A stretch of DNA of 64,000 nucleotides, taken from positions 186,001 to 250,000 of the forward strand of contig JAICWS010000006.1 of assembly GCA_025934695.1 (NCBI GenBank). The letters run 5' to 3'. Below are positions 16,201 through 26,050 of this stretch, piece after piece (the stretch's first letter is position 1; each line of letters starts with the position of its first letter). Made by a program: the position numbers and the translations under genes. This stretch comes from Alphaproteobacteria bacterium (lineage in GTDB: Bacteria; Pseudomonadota; Alphaproteobacteria; Micavibrionales; UBA2020). The notes under the pieces were generated by a model. It did no database searches and had not been told where the DNA came from. It worked only from the letters and a program-made list of their open reading frames with translations.

Positions 16201-19128
16201 TTTCTCAATGCGGTTGCGGCCGACCATTACCAGATGAAGTCGAATGCGCTGCAGCTCATCGTCCAGCCGGTCGATAAATTCCTGAATGTCAAAATCACCT
16301 CGGACAAGGAGGTTTACCAGCCGCAGGAAGAAGGGACTTTCGACATTACGGTGACCGACAAGGACGGCAAGCCGGTCGCGGGCGAGGTGGCGCTCGGCCT
16401 CGTCGATGCTTCGGTTTATTACATTCACGACGAATATGCGCCTGATATCCGCCAGTTCTTCTACGGCGACAAGCGCCAGCAAAGCGTCCAGACGCAAACC
16501 AGCTTCATGCAGCGCCCCTACGTCAACCTCGTGCGCGGCGAGGATAACGAGCTGATGTCGGACGAGGAAAAACTGCGTCGCGACCGGCAAAAAACGCCGG
16601 AAACCCATAGCGGGCTGCAGGAGCAGGAGGTCGACGACCTGAAGGGCGGCGGCCAGATGGGTGCTCTCGGCGGCGCGCTCGACAAGGACGGCGCGACCGG
16701 AGAACGCGCGGCGAACGCCATGAGCGCACCCGCCGCACCGGCCGGAATGCCGGAGAAGACCATGGCGAAAAAGGAAGCCGAAGAAAGCAAGCGGTCGCTG
16801 AATGATAAATCGGAAGCCGGCGAGCCCGCTGGCGGCGGGGAAGAACCGGTGCAGGCCCGCAACGACTTCCGCTCGACTGTTATCTGGGAACCCGCCATCA
16901 AGACGGACGCCGACGGCCATGCGACCGTCCATGTCAAATTCCCGGATTCGCTGACCACCTGGCGGATGACCGCGCGGGCGGTCACGGCCGACACCGCCAT
17001 CGGCACCGTGACGCACGAGGTGAAATCGAACAAGGACCTGCAGATACGCTTGCAGGCGCCGCGCTTCTTCACCGAACGCGATATGGCCGATGTCTCGGCG
17101 CTGATCGACAATCTGTCGGACAAACCCATTACAGTTACGCCGTCGATTAAAGCCGACGGCATTGCCGTGACCGGTCTCTATCGCAACGGCGAACCGGCAA
17201 AAGGCGAGGCGGCGCCTGTCGACGTCCCGGCGCACGGCCAGGCGCGCGTGGACTGGACTGTGTCGGCGCAAGTTGCCGGCAAGGCGGATATCACCGTGAC
17301 CGCGCGGGCGGCTAAGCTGTCGGACGCGATGGAAAAGACCTATCCCGTCATCCCGCACGGCATCGAGAAATTCATCGCCAGATCCGCCGTGCTGAAAGGC
17401 GGCGAGGGCGAACAGACCGCAGAAATGACGATCAATATTCCCAAGGAACGCATTAAAGAATCAACCAGCCTGAGGCTCAACCTTTCGCCGTCCATGGCGG
17501 CGAACCTGCTCGACGCGCTGCCCTACCTTGCCGACTACCCCTACGGCTGCGTCGAGCAGACCATGAGCCGCTTCCTGCCCGCCGTTATCGTGGCGAAGAC
17601 CATGCGCGATCTAGGGCTGTCTCCGGACGAGGTGCAGTCCTACATTGCAGGCGTGCTGGAAAAACGCGGCGACCCGAAGGGCCACCCGGGACGCCGGAAC
17701 GATCCCACTTATTCGCGCCTCGCGCAGATGACGGATGAGTCGCTCAAGCGCCTCTACGACTTCCAGCATGCCGACGGCGGCTGGGGCTGGTGGAAACAGG
17801 GCGACAGCGACCGTTTCATGACCGCCTATGTCGTTTGGGGCCTCGGCCTCGCGCATGATGCGGGCATCGACGTGAGAGCCGATGTCATCCAGCGGGCCGC
17901 ATCGTACCTCCAGACGCAGCTGGTGCAGGAAGAGGATGCGCCGGACAACCTCGCCTGGATGCTGCATGCGCTGGCGTCCGTCCATTCGCACAGCGCCTTC
18001 GAGGACAAGCAGCGCAACCGCCTGTGGGACATGCGGGACAAGCTGAACTCGTACACCCGCGCGCTCTTCGCGATTTCGGAACATCAGCGTGGCGATGCCG
18101 AACGTGCCCGCGTGCTGGCCGACAATGTGCCGAACGGCGTGTCGGAAGACAAAGAGAATGCGACCGCTCATTGGGGCGAGGCCGGCGTCAACGGCCGCTG
18201 GAGCGATGGCGGCGTGGAGGCGACGGCTTTCGGCGTCAGCGCGCTGTCGCAGCTGAACCCGCAAAGCCCTTATCTCGAGCCTGCGGTCAAATGGCTGTCG
18301 CTGAACCGCCGCGGCGCGTCGTGGAAGAATACCCGCGACACGGCCATCGCGATCCTCGGCCTCACCGAGTACCTGAAGGCTACGCATGAACTGGCGCCGG
18401 ATTACAGCTATAAGATCATCGTCAATGGCCAGACGGTGCGCGAGGGCAAGGTCGATGCATCAAATGTCTTCTCGTTCGACCGCATTGTCGATGTACCGGC
18501 CGACCAGCTGCGCGACGGCGATAACAAGGTGAAGGTGGTCATGCAGGGCAAGGGCGCGCTCTATGCCGCCGCCTATGCGAAATACTTCACGCTGGAAGAA
18601 CCGGTGACCAAAGCCGGCAACGAAATCTTCGTCGACCGCCATTACTTTGTCCAGTCGGTCAAGGAAACGCTGATGAAGGGCTATACGAATGACTGGAAAC
18701 CGCTCAAAGACGGCGACATGGTCGAGAGCGGCGACCGCATCCGCGTCGATGTGACACTGGAGGCGAAAAATAACTACGAATATCTGCTGGCCGAGGACTA
18801 TAAGCCCGCGGGGTTGGAAGCGGTCGAACTGAACAGCGGCGAGGGCGAGGCGATCGACCTCGACGCGGACGGCCGCGAAACCGCGTCGCGCACGCCGCTC
18901 TACCAGGAATTCCGCGACCAGAAGGCGGCCTTCTTCATTAGCCATATAAAGCAGGGCAAGCACCTGTTGAGGTATGAGCTGCGTGCCGAGATGCCGGGTA
19001 AATTCCATGCCATGCCCGACCAGGCGCAGGCCATGTACGTTCCGGAAATCCGCGGAAACAGCGACGAAATGCGCATCAACGTCGATGATTCAGCCGCCGA
19101 GCCGTCGCAGGATTCTGGCAAGAAATAG
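13285..19128 (+). CDS. Alpha-2-macroglobulin family protein with thioester motif
   Basis: This large exported protein has 1947 residues. A signal peptide spans 1-21 (ends FPAHA), TPR-like helices lie at about 25-290, several MG beta-sandwich domains follow, and a low-complexity linker occupies about 1125-1190. The A2M domain begins NDFRSTVIWEPAIK. YGCVEQT follows with Cys1422-x-Glu1424-Gln1425, the thioester that traps attacking proteases, and then the helical thioester domain (GGWGWW). The signal peptide has no lipobox Cys directly after it, unlike E. coli YfhM, so it is probably soluble in the periplasm. GGGAGG lies 5-6 bases before the ATG. The usual partner pbpC is not adjacent. It likely protects the envelope from host or rival proteases. 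Confidence 0.93.
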   Translation: MRRIWLCTLILCLFFSFPAHADLQAADKYYNEKSYQLAEAEYAKSLGDARDVTFKWSDSVLRGKDEANRDKAEKNLQALADGKDNDRWWAEACESLAAHYAETDAWGKANDIKKWYDNARDWWAGSDDIDLARAKFISLSFALADFDTTHWGWYVSDVKAIRLGEKDVEPQPQGNQGLQILFEEILKIAKSDADKAHAHYGLAMAYMQNYSGDAKLHNKAVDEFETVTKDYSDSEWANDAWYQLGIYYEGKGDYVKAAATYHALLNRYKPGESKWRDDAKRRLEEIETPTVSVSVGNTFVPDSEIQFSVNWRNVKQADAALYKIDLADELRLNNDRSGYTSYPELLKLIVDSGRYAQQPAQAAWKLELEDDGKHVPHSEFKGLAEWRESLEDRKNADKKADSKLGSLPPGAYLLLVTANGKKAYDLVLVSDVALVNKTAKNMALFFAMNAKTGKPLPEAKISFVYSYYDTDGNTRWDLGHGTTDSSGLLKAVLRDNAPRNYSQQHSVFATVSADGQQAFVQGNYYQYNNNNKGEWWLYAFSDRPAYRPNETVSFKAILRHPENGSFANPAGLAVKARIYGPQGNQVKEGVYTLNAYGAFDDTLTLDDKATLGEYRMEVYTADLRDQLATTQLFRLEEYKLPEFLVKVHPEPKDDKEKTAVYRLGDTVNVSVDAQYYFGGPVANAQVEYLVYQQPYYHQYRPEHPYEWYYEDMYPRNYGYGGYGQLLKTEKIKTDKDGKAHFTIDTLKDSGTDLQYHVEVRVVDQSRREIRSSSNIKVTKNAFFVYLEPKQNLYRPGDKAQVTIKTMTANDDPVSIDGKVTILRNSWHEPVMSQEKVAQPAGYLGQEVVTKFVKTNDKGEATFEFEPGDNGYYEVEFTGFDQGREVKGTASLYVCDASATNIGYRYTGLQIITEKDTYNPGDTAHAMIVSDQPESWVLFTVEADGIYDVQLVHMDGSVKLVEVPVKGNYTPNVFLNAVAADHYQMKSNALQLIVQPVDKFLNVKITSDKEVYQPQEEGTFDITVTDKDGKPVAGEVALGLVDASVYYIHDEYAPDIRQFFYGDKRQQSVQTQTSFMQRPYVNLVRGEDNELMSDEEKLRRDRQKTPETHSGLQEQEVDDLKGGGQMGALGGALDKDGATGERAANAMSAPAAPAGMPEKTMAKKEAEESKRSLNDKSEAGEPAGGGEEPVQARNDFRSTVIWEPAIKTDADGHATVHVKFPDSLTTWRMTARAVTADTAIGTVTHEVKSNKDLQIRLQAPRFFTERDMADVSALIDNLSDKPITVTPSIKADGIAVTGLYRNGEPAKGEAAPVDVPAHGQARVDWTVSAQVAGKADITVTARAAKLSDAMEKTYPVIPHGIEKFIARSAVLKGGEGEQTAEMTINIPKERIKESTSLRLNLSPSMAANLLDALPYLADYPYGCVEQTMSRFLPAVIVAKTMRDLGLSPDEVQSYIAGVLEKRGDPKGHPGRRNDPTYSRLAQMTDESLKRLYDFQHADGGWGWWKQGDSDRFMTAYVVWGLGLAHDAGIDVRADVIQRAASYLQTQLVQEEDAPDNLAWMLHALASVHSHSAFEDKQRNRLWDMRDKLNSYTRALFAISEHQRGDAERARVLADNVPNGVSEDKENATAHWGEAGVNGRWSDGGVEATAFGVSALSQLNPQSPYLEPAVKWLSLNRRGASWKNTRDTAIAILGLTEYLKATHELAPDYSYKIIVNGQTVREGKVDASNVFSFDRIVDVPADQLRDGDNKVKVVMQGKGALYAAAYAKYFTLEEPVTKAGNEIFVDRHYFVQSVKETLMKGYTNDWKPLKDGDMVESGDRIRVDVTLEAKNNYEYLLAEDYKPAGLEAVELNSGEGEAIDLDADGRETASRTPLYQEFRDQKAAFFISHIKQGKHLLRYELRAEMPGKFHAMPDQAQAMYVPEIRGNSDEMRINVDDSAAEPSQDSGKK

Positions 19129-19180
19129 GCTACCCCGGAATCCCGCTACCCGAAACGGGGGCGCATGGTAAAATCGGCGC

Positions 19181-20797
<1,617 letters not shown>

Positions 20798-20805
20798 AAA
20801 CTTTA

Positions 20806-22017
20806 ATGGACGTCGATTTCTTCTCGTGGCTGGGGCTGGCGCTCCGGTGGTTCCACGTGATGCTCGCGATCATGTGGATCGGAGCGTCCTTTTATTTCGT
20901 CTGGCTCGATCTCTCTTTACGTCCTGCCAAGTCCAAGGCGGACCGCGACAAAGGGGTGAGCGGCGAAGTCTGGGCCGTTCACGGCGGCGGCTTTTATCAC
21001 AAGCAGAAATACATGGTGGCGCCTTCGCATATGCCGGAGGAGTTGCATTGGTTCAAATGGGAGTCCTACCTGACCTTCATCAGCGGCTTCCTGCTGCTCT
21101 GCCTCGTCTATTATTTCAATGCCGACCTGTACCTGATCGACAAGGCGAAGATGGTACTGACCCCGCTGCAGGCGACGCTGACCGGCGTCATGTTCCTGAT
21201 CGGCGGCTGGTTTTTTTACGACACGCTGTGCAAATCGCCGCTCGGCGATAACGTCAAGGTCTTCAGCGTCCTCTGGGCGGGCGCGCTGGTGGCGGCCTGC
21301 TACGCCTTATGCCAGATCTTCACGGGTCGCGGCGCGTTTATTCATGTCGGCGCAATGATCGGCACGGCCATGACGGCGAACGTCTTCGCCATCATCATCC
21401 CGAACCAGAAAAAGGTCGTGAAGGCCCTGCTGGCGGGCGACAAGCCGGACGCCAAATACGGCAAGATCGCCAAGCAGCGTTCCATGCACAACAATTACAT
21501 GACGCTGCCAGTGCTGCTGATCATGCTCAGCAACCATTATCCGGTGCTCTACAGCGGATCGTATAACTGGGCCATTTTGTCGGGTCTCGGCCTCGCGTCC
21601 TGGCCGTTCCGCCATTTCTTTAACCTGAAGGACCGCGGCATCACCAATTACTGGTACGCCGCCGCCGGCATCGCGGGCTATATCTTCGTCATGCTGGCGG
21701 CCTCCGGTCTTTTTACGCCCGAAAAACCTGTTGAAGTGGCGCAGGCGGTATCAGCCGCCGAGGTGCGCCAGATCGTGCGCACCCATTGCAGCGCCTGCCA
21801 CAGCGACACGCCGGTGCACGCCGGCATCGCCATCGCGCCCAAGGGCGTCATGTTCGATACGATGGATGAAATCAAACAAAACGCGCCGCGCATTATCGAA
21901 CAGGCAGTCAAAAACGACACGATGCCCTTGGGGAATGAAACCGGCATGACCGACGACGACCGCAAGAAACTGGGCGCGGGACTGGAAGCGCTGGAGAAAA
22001 GCGGCAAACAGCCCTAA
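20806..22017 (+). CDS. puuD: Membrane urate oxidase PuuD with C-terminal cytochrome c
   Basis: The 403-residue protein has about eight hydrophobic segments in residues 1-310 (WFHVMLAIMWIGASFYFVW at the start) and a C-terminal cytochrome c domain. The heme site is C328-S-A-C331-H332, and the likely axial Met lies in NDTMPLGN. PuuD oxidises urate to 5-hydroxyisourate and passes electrons to the respiratory chain, so no H2O2 is made, unlike with soluble uricase. It is co-directional with aceB, 8 bases apart. Its stop overlaps the end of the convergent 75-residue gene. Downstream enzymes of the same route surround it. Confidence 0.93.
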   Translation: MDVDFFSWLGLALRWFHVMLAIMWIGASFYFVWLDLSLRPAKSKADRDKGVSGEVWAVHGGGFYHKQKYMVAPSHMPEELHWFKWESYLTFISGFLLLCLVYYFNADLYLIDKAKMVLTPLQATLTGVMFLIGGWFFYDTLCKSPLGDNVKVFSVLWAGALVAACYALCQIFTGRGAFIHVGAMIGTAMTANVFAIIIPNQKKVVKALLAGDKPDAKYGKIAKQRSMHNNYMTLPVLLIMLSNHYPVLYSGSYNWAILSGLGLASWPFRHFFNLKDRGITNYWYAAAGIAGYIFVMLAASGLFTPEKPVEVAQAVSAAEVRQIVRTHCSACHSDTPVHAGIAIAPKGVMFDTMDEIKQNAPRIIEQAVKNDTMPLGNETGMTDDDRKKLGAGLEALEKSGKQP

Positions 22018-22241
22018 CCGTGGCGGGCGATGAGCTTCAGGTCCTCGTCAACATCCTCGAGATGCATCAGCCCATATTTTTTGAAGGCGATCAGCACGCC
22101 GCTCTGCAGGTAGCCCCAGGCGACTTCGGGGAACTGGTCGGAAAATTCGCCGGTATCGACCGATATGACGACGACGCCGTTGTCGGATCCCAGCTTCACC
22201 TTGTCGCCCAGCATGATGTCCTGCCCGTCGGCGTATTGCAT
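22014..22241 (-). CDS. Small conserved hypothetical protein, SH3-like
   Basis: The 75-residue acidic protein begins MQYADGQDIMLGDKVKLG and contains VVVISVDTGEF, a pattern of short beta strands like an SH3-type barrel. I recall similar small proteins in other proteobacteria but no known function. Its ribosome site GGGAG lies within the last codons of hiuH, 5 bases separate the genes, and its stop overlaps puuD, so it is translated with hiuH. No signal peptide or membrane segment is present. Confidence 0.7.
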   Translation of the reverse strand: MQYADGQDIMLGDKVKLGSDNGVVVISVDTGEFSDQFPEVAWGYLQSGVLIAFKKYGLMHLEDVDEDLKLIARHG

Positions 22242-22246
22242 GCCAA

Positions 22247-22597
22247 TCAGCTCCCGCGATAGGTGCTGTAGCCATAGGGGGATACCAGCAGCGGGACATG
22301 GTAATGCGCCGAGTCGTCGGTGATGCCGAAGCGGATCAGCACGGTGTCGAGGAACGGCACGTCCGGCAGTTTCACCCCTTGGGCCTTGAAATAGTCCGCC
22401 ACGTCGAATTCGAGACGGTAGGTCCCGGGCTTCATCTTGTCGCCTTCCAGGATCGGCGCGTCGCAGCGGCCGTCGGCATTGGTGGTAGCTTTGGCGACCA
22501 GTTCGTCCGTGTTCCCAAGGCGGAACAGGCGCAGGTTGATGCCCTTGCCGGGCCTGCCGTGCGTGGTGTCGAGAACATGCGTGGTGAGTTTGCTCAT
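22247..22597 (-). CDS. hiuH: 5-hydroxyisourate hydrolase
   Basis: This 116-residue transthyretin-like enzyme ends in the diagnostic YRGS. The family motifs THVLDTTHGRP at the N terminus (His) and HYHVPLLVSPYGYSTYRGS at the C terminus are present, as is the active-site Arg in the middle strand (TYRLEF). It hydrolyses 5-hydroxyisourate, the PuuD product, to OHCU. There is no signal peptide, so it is cytoplasmic. CAAGG precedes the ATG by about 8 bases. It is transcribed against puuD but belongs to the same pathway. Confidence 0.95.
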   Translation of the reverse strand: MSKLTTHVLDTTHGRPGKGINLRLFRLGNTDELVAKATTNADGRCDAPILEGDKMKPGTYRLEFDVADYFKAQGVKLPDVPFLDTVLIRFGITDDSAHYHVPLLVSPYGYSTYRGS

Positions 22598-22676
22598 GTA
22601 TAAACCTTGATATGTAAAGAAATCTCTTTCGCCCTATAATCCTACTTTATATTCAAACCGCAAAAAAAGATAATAC

Positions 22677-22757
22677 GTCATTCCCGCGAAAGCGGGAATC
22701 TCGTGCGGCAGGCGCCGCACGTCATTACCGTGGGATCCCCGCTTTCGCGGGGATGAC
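22677..22757. repeat. Paired REP-like element with central hairpin
   Basis: Two inverted copies of one 24-base unit lie at 22677-22700 and 22734-22757. Each has arms GTCATYCCCGC/GCGGGRATC around GAAA (or TTTC). Between them a hairpin GTGCGGC-aggc-GCCGCAC sits at 22703-22720. The whole is an 81-base composite palindrome in the divergent gap between hiuH and puuE. It looks like a BIME/REP doublet that can be mobilised by a REP-associated transposase elsewhere. Confidence 0.8.
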
Positions 22758-22774
22758 GGCCAGGCGGAGGGGAA

Positions 22775-23758
22775 ATGGCGAAACCGAAGAAAAGGCCCGC
22801 AGCGAAAGCAAAACCAAAAAAACCGCGCGCGAAAGCGGTGCCCGCCGACCCGCGCAACTACCGCGGCTACGGCGAAAACCCGCCGCATGCGAACTGGCCC
22901 GGCGGCGCGCGGGTGGCGGTGCAGTTCGTGCTGAATTACGAGGAAGGCGGCGAAAATTGCGTCCTCAATGGCGACGCGGCATCGGAAGTCTTCCTCTCCG
23001 AAATCATCGGCGCACCGCGCATCGAGGGCCGCCATATCAGCATGGAATCGATCTACGAATATGGCTCACGCGCCGGCGTCTGGCGGCTGCTGCGCCTGTT
23101 CAAGAAGTATAAGGTTCCGGTGACGATCTTCGCGGTCGCCCTCGCGCTTGAAAAATATCCCGAGATCGCCAAAGCGTTCCTGCGCGATGGGCATGAGATC
23201 TGCAGCCATGGCTACCGGTGGATCAATTACCAGGACGTGCCGGAGAAGGTCGAGCGCGAGCATATGCGCAAGGCCATCGAGATCATCCGCAACGTCACGG
23301 GCGAACGCCCGCTTGGCTGGTACACCGGCCGCACCAGCCCCAATACCCGCAAGCTGGTGATGGAAGAGGGCGGCTTCGTCTATGACGCCGACGACTACAG
23401 CGACGACCTGCCGTTCTGGTATTCCGAGGGCGGCCGCCAGCAGCTTGTCGTGCCCTATACGCTCGATACGAACGACATGCGCTTCGCGACCAACCAGGGC
23501 TTCAATTCGGGCGACCAGTATTTCGCTTACCTGCGCGATGCGTTCGACGTGCTTTATGAAGAAGGCGAGCATGCGCCCAAGATGATGTCCGTGGGGCTGC
23601 ATTGCCGCCTTGTCGGGCGTCCCGGACGCATCGCGGCGCTGGAACGTTTCATCCAGCACATCAAGAATCATGAAAGGGTGTGGATCTGCCGCCGCATCGA
23701 TATCGCCCGGCACTGGATCGCGCATCATCCTTTCCAGCAGGGCAAAAACAATGGATGA
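22775..23758 (+). CDS. puuE: Allantoinase of the PuuE type
   Basis: The 327-residue protein is a polysaccharide-deacetylase-fold enzyme that opens allantoin to allantoate without metal. RNYRGYGENPPHANWPGGAR near the N terminus, NYEEGGENCVLNGD, HEICSHGYRWINY and LGWYTGRTSPNTR are PuuE signatures. Residues 1-26 are an unusual Lys/Ala/Pro-rich tail (PKKRPAAKAKPKKPRAKA) absent from the family core; the allantoicase here has a similar tail. The 3' end overlaps uraD by 8 bases. The ribosome site GGAGGGG lies 3-4 bases upstream of the ATG. Confidence 0.93.
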   Translation: MAKPKKRPAAKAKPKKPRAKAVPADPRNYRGYGENPPHANWPGGARVAVQFVLNYEEGGENCVLNGDAASEVFLSEIIGAPRIEGRHISMESIYEYGSRAGVWRLLRLFKKYKVPVTIFAVALALEKYPEIAKAFLRDGHEICSHGYRWINYQDVPEKVEREHMRKAIEIIRNVTGERPLGWYTGRTSPNTRKLVMEEGGFVYDADDYSDDLPFWYSEGGRQQLVVPYTLDTNDMRFATNQGFNSGDQYFAYLRDAFDVLYEEGEHAPKMMSVGLHCRLVGRPGRIAALERFIQHIKNHERVWICRRIDIARHWIAHHPFQQGKNNG

Positions 23759-24266
23759 TAAACCGCTCGGCAAAAAGCCGTCCGACATGAGCCTCGGCGA
23801 ATTCCTCCGCGTCTACGGGGGGATTTACGAGCATTCGCCTTGGATCGCGGAAGGCGCCTATGCGTCGCGTGCGGTGATCGCCACGGTTTCGGCCCTGCAC
23901 GCCGCCATGAAGGCGGCGGTCGCGAACGCGCCGCGGGACAAAAAGCTCGCGCTCATCAAGGCGCACCCCGACCTCGCCTGCGCGCCGGCCGAGGTCTCTA
24001 AACTGACCCAATCCTCGGTGTCGGAACAGAAGGGCGCCGGGCTCAACCAATGCACGCCGGAAGAATATGCCGAATTCCAGCAGCTGAACGCCGACTATAA
24101 GAAGAAATTCGGCTTTCCCTTCATCATCGCGGTCAAGGGACTCAACCGTCTCGATATCCTGAAGGAATTCCGCCGCCGCATGAACAATGCGCCGGACGAT
24201 GAATTCAATACCGCGCTGGCCCAGATCGACCGCATCGCCTATTTCCGGCTGATGGCGCTTCCTTAA
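23751..24266 (+). CDS. uraD: OHCU decarboxylase
   Basis: The 171-residue protein makes S-allantoin from OHCU. LIKAHPDLA contains the catalytic His, and LNQCTPEEYAEFQQLN, YKKKFGFPFIIAVKG and the FRRRMNN helix are all typical of UraD. The ATG at 23751 overlaps the puuE end, so translation is coupled. Its stop overlaps the end of the convergent allantoicase by four bases. The assignment is secure. Confidence 0.95.
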   Translation: MDDKPLGKKPSDMSLGEFLRVYGGIYEHSPWIAEGAYASRAVIATVSALHAAMKAAVANAPRDKKLALIKAHPDLACAPAEVSKLTQSSVSEQKGAGLNQCTPEEYAEFQQLNADYKKKFGFPFIIAVKGLNRLDILKEFRRRMNNAPDDEFNTALAQIDRIAYFRLMALP

Positions 24267-25378
24267 GCTTCCGTGCCGAAAACTTTCAGCCCGTGGATGC
24301 CGCCGTGCGGGTAATGCATGTAAAGCACATGCGTGACCGGCCCGCCACTATCGAGGCCGCCGAAACGGTGATAGGTGTCCGGACGCAAGGGAGCGAAGGG
24401 CAGCACCGGTTGCCAAGGGCTGCCCTTGGGCAGGTGCAGGCGGATCTGGAAGTTGGTGCGGTCCTTGACGCCTTTTTCCTTCAGGTATTTCTGGCCCAGC
24501 ATATAGGCCTGAAAATCGTCGGGAATAATTTCCTTCTTGCCGTCGAAGACGAGGCCCCAGCGCGGGGCGGATTTCATCAGGTTGTCGATGCTCTTGCCGC
24601 GCGCATTTACCGCATAGACGTGGCTGGTGAGCGGCGCGTTCAGCCGGTGCAGATAGGTGTCGACGACGACCTCGTCGATGATGGCCGGGCGCTCGAGGTG
24701 GAACAGCGCACGCTCGCCAAAGCCGGTGCGGGCGGATTCCCAGCCGAACATATGCATCTGCTGTCGTTCGCCCACCACGGCGCGGTCGGGTTTGCCGTAG
24801 TGCTCGTTCGACACGTGGGTGATCTTCGCGCCCTTCAGCAGGTTGCGGCGCAGGGGGGGCTGGTCTTTCGCGATTTCGCCGAACAGGTTGATGCGCGAAA
24901 TGCCGCCCTCGTAATAGCATTCGACATAGCATTCGGTCGCGAAGGTGGGCGCGATCTTGAAGGCGTGGTCTGAATCCGGCTTCAGCGTCACGCGGTCGAG
25001 CACTTTCTTCGCCTTGCCCGAAAGTTCGTCGGACAGGAAGACGGACGCCGCGCGCACCTGGTTGCCGGTGTACCACTTGGTGCTGATCGTGACCGTGTCG
25101 ACCTTCGCGCGTTTTTTCAGGCCTATCAGCAGCCAGTTGTGCGCATCGTGGTCGTAGACGAGGGCCGCGTCGCGGGAGTCGACTGTCGTCGCCTTGTGGC
25201 GGCGCGTCTCATAGCCCCAGTATTTCGCGCCCATGTGGGTGAAGTCGCCGCGGCAGTCCTTGGGCTCGGTGGCGAGCATCGCCTCGTGCGGATTGGTGAA
25301 ATCCGAATCCGAATAGGCGAGGAGGATCGCGGGGACGGGCTGGCGTTTTTTCGCTTTCGCGGCTTTTTTTGCTGGCAT
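24263..25378 (-). CDS. alc: Allantoicase
   Basis: The 371-residue protein has two related jelly-roll halves (about 20-180 and 195-371), each starting with a GDFTHMGAKYWGYETRRHK- or GWESARTGFGE-like segment. It cleaves allantoate to S-ureidoglycolate plus urea. Residues 1-14 are Lys/Ala-rich (PAKKAAKAKKR), echoing PuuE. The gene is transcribed towards uraD and divergently from allA, with an 83-base gap that must hold both promoters. Confidence 0.93.
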   Translation of the reverse strand: MPAKKAAKAKKRQPVPAILLAYSDSDFTNPHEAMLATEPKDCRGDFTHMGAKYWGYETRRHKATTVDSRDAALVYDHDAHNWLLIGLKKRAKVDTVTISTKWYTGNQVRAASVFLSDELSGKAKKVLDRVTLKPDSDHAFKIAPTFATECYVECYYEGGISRINLFGEIAKDQPPLRRNLLKGAKITHVSNEHYGKPDRAVVGERQQMHMFGWESARTGFGERALFHLERPAIIDEVVVDTYLHRLNAPLTSHVYAVNARGKSIDNLMKSAPRWGLVFDGKKEIIPDDFQAYMLGQKYLKEKGVKDRTNFQIRLHLPKGSPWQPVLPFAPLRPDTYHRFGGLDSGGPVTHVLYMHYPHGGIHGLKVFGTEA

Positions 25379-25461
25379 GGCGGTTTTCCGGGGCTATCTT
25401 GGTTTACGTTGCGATTTATGCAACTATTAACCCGCGCATGCAACCTCATTCTGCAAAAGCC

Positions 25462-25962
25462 ATGGAAACCCGCCTGCTCCGCCCCGAACCGCTGACATCC
25501 GCCGCCTTCGCCCCTTACGGCGATGTGCTCGAATGCGCAAGCGCGAAGGAGTTGCGCAACATTAACTACGGCAATACGCAGCGCTTTCATGATCTTGCGG
25601 TGCTCGATCTCGCGGCACAGGCCGGTACGCCGCTTGTCAGCATCTTCCGCTCCAAACCGCTGCCGCGGCCCATTCCCGTCAAGGTCATGGAGCGCCATCC
25701 CCTGTCCAGCCAGGCTTTCTTCCCGTTAAACGATCACCCGTTCATGGTCGTGGTGGCTGAAGCCGGGGAATTCGATTCAAAGAAGCTCCGCGCTTTCCTG
25801 GCCGGGCCGCAGCAGGGCGTCAATTACCGCAAGGGCACCTGGCATCACTACAGCCTGGCGCTCGACCGGGTTTGCGATTTCCTCGTCATTGACCGCGGGG
25901 GGCCGGAAAAGAACTGCGACGAGGTTTTTCTCGAAAATGAAAATATCGTTATCGATTACTGA
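25462..25962 (+). CDS. allA: Ureidoglycolate lyase
   Basis: The 166-residue cupin-fold enzyme splits ureidoglycolate into glyoxylate and urea. LTSAAFAPYGDVLE, INYGNTQRFHDLA, MERHPLSSQAFFPL and NYRKGTWHHYSLAL match AllA. An in-frame ATG at 25438 would add eight residues; neither start has a strong ribosome site, and I prefer 25462 because the family begins near METRLLRPEPL. It completes the route to glyoxylate, which malate synthase can consume. Confidence 0.92.
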   Translation: METRLLRPEPLTSAAFAPYGDVLECASAKELRNINYGNTQRFHDLAVLDLAAQAGTPLVSIFRSKPLPRPIPVKVMERHPLSSQAFFPLNDHPFMVVVAEAGEFDSKKLRAFLAGPQQGVNYRKGTWHHYSLALDRVCDFLVIDRGGPEKNCDEVFLENENIVIDY

Positions 25963-26050
25963 TATGTAAAGGCCCACATCCAGGGTCTATTGCCCGGTTC
26001 GGTCAATGTCCCTAGACTTCTCTGACAAATCTTTACCTGGGAGACTGGAT

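Noticed and set aside
14716..17358. 880-residue antisense frame within the macroglobulin gene
   Set aside because: No domain, no ribosome site, and the opposite strand encodes recognisable MG domains throughout.
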